DNA from: an uncultured Vampirovibrio sp.
Lineage (GTDB): Bacteria > Cyanobacteriota > Vampirovibrionia > Gastranaerophilales > Gastranaerophilaceae
Length of the DNA: 63,100 nucleotides
Reading direction: 5' to 3'
Assembly: GCA_910577635.1 (NCBI GenBank)
Contig: CAJTNR010000013.1
Location: 1 to 63,100, forward strand
The translations under genes and the position numbers were made by a program. A model generated the notes under the pieces. The model did no database searches. It saw only the letters and a program-made list of their open reading frames with translations, and was not told the DNA's origin. This document shows, piece by piece, positions 59,628-63,100 of this stretch. Position 1 is the first letter of the stretch. Every line of letters starts with the position of its first letter.

Positions 59628-60647
59628 CTATTTTAGCTTACTATACTCTTTTTTATCAACTTCTTCAAGCCAGTCGGTTGTTGCTCCTTCTTTAGGAGTT
59701 GAAATTGCAATATGAGAAAACCAGCTGTCAGAGGCTGCGCCATGCCAGTGTTTTATTCCAGGTGCAATGTTGACAACATCCCCTCTTTTAAGTTCCTGCG
59801 CGGGTTTACCCCACTCTTGATAGTATCCTCTTCCTTCTGTTACTATAAGAATTTGACCAGTTTTATTATGAATGTGCCAATTGTTTCTGCATCCAGATTC
59901 AAAAGTAACATTAGAGCTGTTAACTTCCCCTGTTGTAAGCGGGTTTAGATAACTTTTACCAACAAAGTACTTTTGATACGCCTTGTTTTCGCTGCCCAGA
60001 CCAAAATCCCCTCCTTTTGAAGTTTCACCTGCAATTTTTACAATCTCCTTAACCTCAGAATCAGTCAAACCTGTGTTTTTTCCCATTTGAATGTGGGAGT
60101 TAAGCTGGGATTCGACTCCTTTAATGGATGATAACATTGCTATTGTTGCAATTTCTCTTTCCTTGTAAGTTAGAACACCGCGGGAGAAAATATCAGCAAA
60201 TAAATGCTCCTTTAAATACTTATCAATTGCAGGAGCAAAATCAAAAATCCCGCCTTTTACGTGGTTTTTAGTGAGTTCAACTTGAACCTCATCACCATAG
60301 GCAAATTTATCAGTATCTTTAGGTAATTCCTTTGGTTCTTTTCCAACTTTATCATTGCTTCTTAACTCAACAACATTTTTTAATGTCATAAGCGCATTAA
60401 GACTCCTTGGAAAACCGCAATAAGCATAACTTTGAATTAGCACTTCTTTTATTTCATTAATTGTCAGCCCTTTATCAAGTGCTTGATTTAAAGCTTTTTG
60501 AAGATTTTCCAAATCCCCTCTTGCGCTCAAAGAAGCAATTTTTGCAATATTTTTTTCTTTTGAGCTTAATAATCCCCCTGCCATACAATCACCTCCAATA
60601 ATTAATATACAAAGTAGCACTATAGCTGACAATAAATTTTTTATCAT
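59628..60647 (-). CDS. Carboxymuconolactone decarboxylase-like and cupin fusion, exported
   Basis: A 339-residue protein with an N-terminal signal sequence (MIKNLLSAIVLLCILIIGGD then CMAGG). Two CMD/AhpD-like units follow (about residues 30-110 and 145-215: EIKEVLIQSYAYCGFPRSLN; REIATIAMLSSIKGVESQLN), then a cupin (about 235-325: NNWHIHNKTGQILIVTEGRG, KHWHGAASDSWFSHIAI with metal-binding His). The CMD unit has only one Cys in the AhpD-type position, so peroxidase activity is doubtful. AAGGATTTAGATC precedes the ATG. It is the first gene of the redox unit divergent from the AraC regulator. Confidence 0.88.
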   Translation of the reverse strand: MIKNLLSAIVLLCILIIGGDCMAGGLLSSKEKNIAKIASLSARGDLENLQKALNQALDKGLTINEIKEVLIQSYAYCGFPRSLNALMTLKNVVELRSNDKVGKEPKELPKDTDKFAYGDEVQVELTKNHVKGGIFDFAPAIDKYLKEHLFADIFSRGVLTYKEREIATIAMLSSIKGVESQLNSHIQMGKNTGLTDSEVKEIVKIAGETSKGGDFGLGSENKAYQKYFVGKSYLNPLTTGEVNSSNVTFESGCRNNWHIHNKTGQILIVTEGRGYYQEWGKPAQELKRGDVVNIAPGIKHWHGAASDSWFSHIAISTPKEGATTDWLEEVDKKEYSKLK

Positions 60648-60746
60648 GATCTAAATCCTTACAATAACTCAATTTATATTATATAATTATCCAAAAAAAA
60701 TAAAGACCTATTTCTATCTGTTTCTTATCTAATTCTCTTTTTGTAG

Positions 60747-60752
60747 TATAAT
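60747..60752 (+). promoter_or_regulatory. Candidate -10 element of the AraC regulator gene
   Basis: A perfect TATAAT (60747-60752) lies 7 bases before the ATG at 60760, without a Shine-Dalgarno sequence. The 112-base divergent region (60648-60759) also contains TATAAT on the minus strand for the decarboxylase gene and is the likely AraC operator region. Confidence 0.5.
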
Positions 60753-60759
60753 TCCGTTT

Positions 60760-61650
60760 ATGAATAAAATTGAAATTATAAAAGATAAAATATTAAGCTT
60801 TTATCAAAAACCCGGGTTTTATGATACCCCGATTGAAGGATTCAGGGTTTCTAGAAGAAACGAAACAACAGAACTAAAAAAATGTTTCTATAAGCCGCTG
60901 GTTGTGCTGATTATAGAAGGAAGCAAACAGACTATTTTTGGCAATTACAAATACACCTGCTCTAAAGGGCAGTACATGGCTTGTTCTGTTGATATTCCCC
61001 TAATGAGCAGGATTAAAACCGCAACAAAAGAAAATCCTTATTTGGGTCTGGTTTTAGAACTTGATTCCTATATTATTTCACAATTAATTGCTCAAACAAA
61101 CACAAAAGAACTTGAATACGACAAAAATTCAGCTTGTTTTATGGGAGCTGATGCCGATAAGGATCTAATTAATGCTTTTATAAGACTTGTTGAGCTATTA
61201 GAACAAACAGAAGACAAACAAAGAATACTAGCACCGATGATTATAAAAGAAATCCATTATCTATTATTAACAGGACCCCTAAAAAGCCTTATTATGGCAG
61301 CTAACACCAAAGGAAACCAATACAACAGGATTAAAGATGCAATTAGTTTATTAAAAGAAAACTACAAAGAAAAAATAAATATGGATAAACTGGCAAGAAG
61401 CTTAAACCTTTCTCCGTCCACTTTTTACAAATATTTTAAAAAAGTAACGACAGTATCTCCCCTGCAGTATCAAAAACAGCTAAAACTCTACGAAGCGCAG
61501 CGTTTAATGCTAAGCGGACAACACAACGCTGAATCAGCGAGTTATCTTGTCGGATATAAAAGTCCGACACAGTTCAATAGAGAATATAAAAAACTGTTCA
61601 AAAATCCCCCTAAAAAAGACATCGCAAGCTTGATTCTATCTAATGAATAA
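60760..61650 (+). CDS. AraC-family transcriptional regulator
   Basis: A 296-residue regulator. Residues about 20-180 resemble the AraC_N (AraC-type arabinose-binding-like) domain, with KPLVVLIIEGSKQTIFGN and KGQYMACSVDIPLMSRIK. Residues about 195-290 hold the two HTH motifs: NMDKLARSLNLSPSTFYKYF and the ASYLVGYKSPTQFNREYKKL signature. It is divergent from the flavodoxin/decarboxylase unit, so it is probably its activator. Effector not predictable. Family members with this N-terminal domain often pair with oxidoreductase genes. Confidence 0.93.
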   Translation: MNKIEIIKDKILSFYQKPGFYDTPIEGFRVSRRNETTELKKCFYKPLVVLIIEGSKQTIFGNYKYTCSKGQYMACSVDIPLMSRIKTATKENPYLGLVLELDSYIISQLIAQTNTKELEYDKNSACFMGADADKDLINAFIRLVELLEQTEDKQRILAPMIIKEIHYLLLTGPLKSLIMAANTKGNQYNRIKDAISLLKENYKEKINMDKLARSLNLSPSTFYKYFKKVTTVSPLQYQKQLKLYEAQRLMLSGQHNAESASYLVGYKSPTQFNREYKKLFKNPPKKDIASLILSNE

Positions 61651-61663
61651 CTCTAAAAAGATT

Positions 61664-61933
61664 TTAATTTTGTTCTTTTTCAAATTTAAAATCTTTTGGC
61701 AGTTCGTCTTGAAGAAGTTTTGCGAACTCTACTATTGATAAACCAAGAGCCTGCGCAACTTGCAGAATATAAAACATTCCTACTCTGCGATTTGCTCTTT
61801 CAATATTATCTAAAGTGGATTTAGCAATATCATTTTCATAACAAAAAACAGTAAAAGTTAATTTCAAATCTTTTCTGCGTTTTTTAATTACGTTTCCTAT
61901 CGCTGTATAGAATATTTTATCATTGCCTCGCAT
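61664..61933 (-). CDS. Small XRE-like helix-turn-helix protein
   Basis: An 89-residue HTH_3-type protein. The fold pattern is GNVIKKRRKDLKLTFTVFCY (helix 1-2) then ENDIAKSTLDNIERANRRVG (recognition helix and turn) and FYILQVAQALGLSIVEFAKL (last helices). Similar in layout to the regulator at 260 but not a close copy. An inverted repeat, ACATTA-TTT-TAATGT, at 61936-61950 is just upstream of its start, a candidate operator. Its 3' end is close to the convergent AraC gene (14 bases). Targets unknown. Confidence 0.78.
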   Translation of the reverse strand: MRGNDKIFYTAIGNVIKKRRKDLKLTFTVFCYENDIAKSTLDNIERANRRVGMFYILQVAQALGLSIVEFAKLLQDELPKDFKFEKEQN

Positions 61934-61935
61934 TT

Positions 61936-61950
61936 ACATTATTTTAATGT
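61936..61950. promoter_or_regulatory. Inverted repeat upstream of XRE-like gene
   Basis: ACATTA, three T bases, TAATGT: a perfect 6-base dyad, 3 bases before the start codon of the minus-strand XRE-like gene. Position suits an autoregulatory operator; short A/T dyads also arise by chance in this composition. Confidence 0.3.
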
Positions 61951-62048
61951 TAAAAACAATTAAAAGTTTCCACCATGATAAGTAAGAAAGAATTACATAA
62001 ATTTGGATACAAAATTAGTTCAATAGTTTTAAGTAATATAGTTAATAA

Positions 62049-62414
62049 ATGCACAAAAGCAATGATAATAAAGAATATTCAAAATACATCAACAATAAAA
62101 AGTGCACTTTTGACAATTTAGCATTCATTAATTTAGATGAACTTATTGATAAATACGGATTTGACAATATGCCTGAAAACAAATTTGAAGCACAGAAGCT
62201 TTTAGAAAAAATAGGAGAAAAAATTGATTGTCAAATTAGAATTTTTTTAGCTAAAAGAGCTGGTTTGGCTGAGTTATGGATTTCAAAAATCCAACTTGAC
62301 ACTTATGTACAGTATTATAAAAACAAACAATTTTATTCATATTTAATTTTAGATAACAGGTGTCAGTTAGCCGATATTATTTCTACAATACTTGATTGGC
62401 AATGGAAAAAATAA
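62049..62414 (+). CDS. Small hypothetical protein
   Basis: A 121-residue protein without recognised domains. It is mostly helical and charged: HKSNDNKEYSKYINNKKC at the start, then FDNMPENKFEAQKLLEKIGE and a Trp-containing end (ADIISTILDWQWKK). A TAATAT box lies 9 bases before the ATG and no ribosome site is seen. No neighbour suggests a role: small XRE genes lie to one side and decayed-looking sequence to the other. The frame has normal residue use for this window, so I treat it as probably real. Confidence 0.5.
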   Translation: MHKSNDNKEYSKYINNKKCTFDNLAFINLDELIDKYGFDNMPENKFEAQKLLEKIGEKIDCQIRIFLAKRAGLAELWISKIQLDTYVQYYKNKQFYSYLILDNRCQLADIISTILDWQWKK

Positions 62415-62817
62415 GATGTAATTATATAAAAAAAGAAATTTAAAAAATAATCCCTATCTTGATTCTATTGAGGATATATTAGATAAAAACACTTTAAATC
62501 AATTGTTTATGTTTAAAATAATTAAAAATAAGGACTATGATAAATAAAGCAAAACTGCACCAGCTTGATAAAATAATTTTCAGCTTAGGTTTGAAAATTT
62601 TTTAAATTTTAATGCAAAATAAAAAGATTATGCCATGCAAAAGCAAGCACATTGAATTTTTTGAACATTTCTTGTTCTTTTTTAAACTTAACTAAATTTT
62701 CAAAAAAACAAGAACTCAATATTCTTGAAGCCTGGCTGAAAGATATATAAACCAAATTCAACAGGATTTAAGCAAAAGTATTAAAATTCAATTTATTAAA
62801 AATAGGAACTCTAATAA
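62415..62817. other. Gene-poor stretch with broken reading frames
   Basis: This 403-base stretch has no complete gene that I can support. A 42-codon frame without a start codon runs from 62418 to about 62548 (LYKKRNLKNNPYLDSI... ending DYDK), closed by a stop just before it. A second frame, open from about 62613 and ending ELNILEAWLKDI near 62750, also lacks a good start. These could be fragments of decayed genes, or chance runs in A/T-rich DNA. No repeats or tRNA were seen. Confidence 0.4.
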
Positions 62818-63012
62818 TTAAACTTGATTAATATTATTAAGAAATACTTCGTCAAACAATTTATATTTATTCAACAAGCAGTCAATATCCTCCCTTCCTT
62901 TGAGTGCTATCTTTTTATTTTCAAGTCTAGATAATACATAAACAAGTTTAAATAGAACAATACTATAACTTTTTCCATTTAATTCTACAATAATTTTCTC
63001 GCCTGTTTTCAT
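62818..63012 (-). CDS. Small hypothetical protein
   Basis: I start at ATG 63012 (64 residues: MKTGEKIIVELNGKSYSIVL onward); an in-frame TTG at 63027 lies inside the AAAGGA box. The chain has a strand-like N-terminus and a helical, hydrophobic middle (FKLVYVLSRLENKKIALKG) with no recognised domain. Short length and A/T-rich setting make the call uncertain. The stop at 62818 is the boundary of the gene-poor stretch. Confidence 0.35.
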   Translation of the reverse strand: MKTGEKIIVELNGKSYSIVLFKLVYVLSRLENKKIALKGREDIDCLLNKYKLFDEVFLNNINQV

Positions 63013-63078
63013 AAGGGGAATAAACAATCCTTTCTTTTAACATACTACTATACACAATTAATGGGCTATTTTAGGCAT

Positions 63079-63100
63079 TAAAAAAGGGGCTTTTAGCCCC
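63079..63100 (-). terminator. Terminator for a gene entering from the right edge
   Basis: GGGGCT-TTT-AGCCCC at 63086-63100 forms a 6-base GC-rich stem. On the minus strand a T-tract (the complement of A bases 63080-63085) follows, so it ends a transcript coming from beyond the window. The gene it serves is not visible. Confidence 0.7.

Noticed and set aside
1..63100. CRISPR array, insertion sequence or prophage
   Set aside because: No regularly spaced repeats, transposase or integrase motifs or phage structural genes were seen in any frame.

Overview
The window is about 63 kb of AT-rich, densely packed bacterial chromosome using the standard code. It encodes a Gram-negative envelope (lpxD-lpxC-fabZ-lpxA, a heptose adenylyltransferase, a PBP1A-type synthase, a secreted SLH-domain protein) together with single-copy housekeeping genes (smc-scpA-scpB, mfd, ruvC, infC, rplU-rpmA, serA, hisF, pdxJ, mtnA). 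Low GC, an SLH protein combined with lipid A genes, no photosynthesis genes, and lineage-looking large hypothetical proteins suggest a non-photosynthetic relative of Cyanobacteria such as Gastranaerophilales/Melainabacteria (Vampirovibrionia). That placement is inferred from content and was not tested by a search. I saw no prophage, insertion sequence, CRISPR array or recognisable defence island.

Layout. 1-0.6 kb: the 5' end of a type IV prepilin gene leaving the window, then a small XRE regulator. 0.6-3.7 kb: a minus-strand operon of two secreted proteins, lspA, an RluA-family pseudouridine synthase and a small coiled-coil membrane protein. 3.7-12.1 kb: a DUF115/MptE-like protein and a chemosensory locus (double CheW, REC plus degenerate GGDEF, short MCP, CheA-REC hybrid). 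12.1-16.4 kb: GNAT, serA, hisF and a diguanylate-cyclase-like regulator. 16.4-24.0 kb: cell-wall and envelope genes, ruvC, mtnA and infC, the last starting at AUU. 24.2-46.5 kb: a long minus-strand block. Read in the direction of transcription it holds a zinc-ribbon/ATPase/TPR protein, PlsC-like acyltransferase, mfd, a parvulin lipoprotein, rfaE2, lpxD, lpxC, fabZ, lpxA, M29 aminopeptidase, polyprenyl synthase and lepB, followed by smc, scpA, scpB and a truncated class II ribonucleotide-reductase-like gene. 46.6-48.3 kb: pdxJ, rplU, rpmA and tRNA-Asp. 48.3-58.4 kb: a DUF2157/GDYXXLXY pair, a probable frameshifted gene, an M48 protease, an MmcQ/YjbR-like protein, a 1247-residue repeat protein, pnuC and two related DUF805-type membrane proteins. 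58.4-61.7 kb: an AraC-regulated redox module with two flavodoxin-like proteins and a carboxymuconolactone decarboxylase-cupin protein. 61.7-63.1 kb: small orphan genes and decayed-looking sequence.

Working together: lpx/fabZ/rfaE2, lepB/lspA, the penicillin-binding proteins and the parvulin lipoprotein serve envelope building and protein export. The chemosensory genes probably form one signalling pathway; the prepilin at the left edge makes pilus control plausible but nothing here proves it. The points most worth a second look are the RNR-like gene attached to the condensin operon, the 1247-residue three-module protein, the zinc-ribbon/cyclase-like/ATPase/TPR protein, the AUU-started infC, a class-A-beta-lactamase-fold protein lacking the usual deacylating glutamate, and a set of promoters whose -10 box lies 7-9 nt before the start codon, suggesting leaderless mRNAs.
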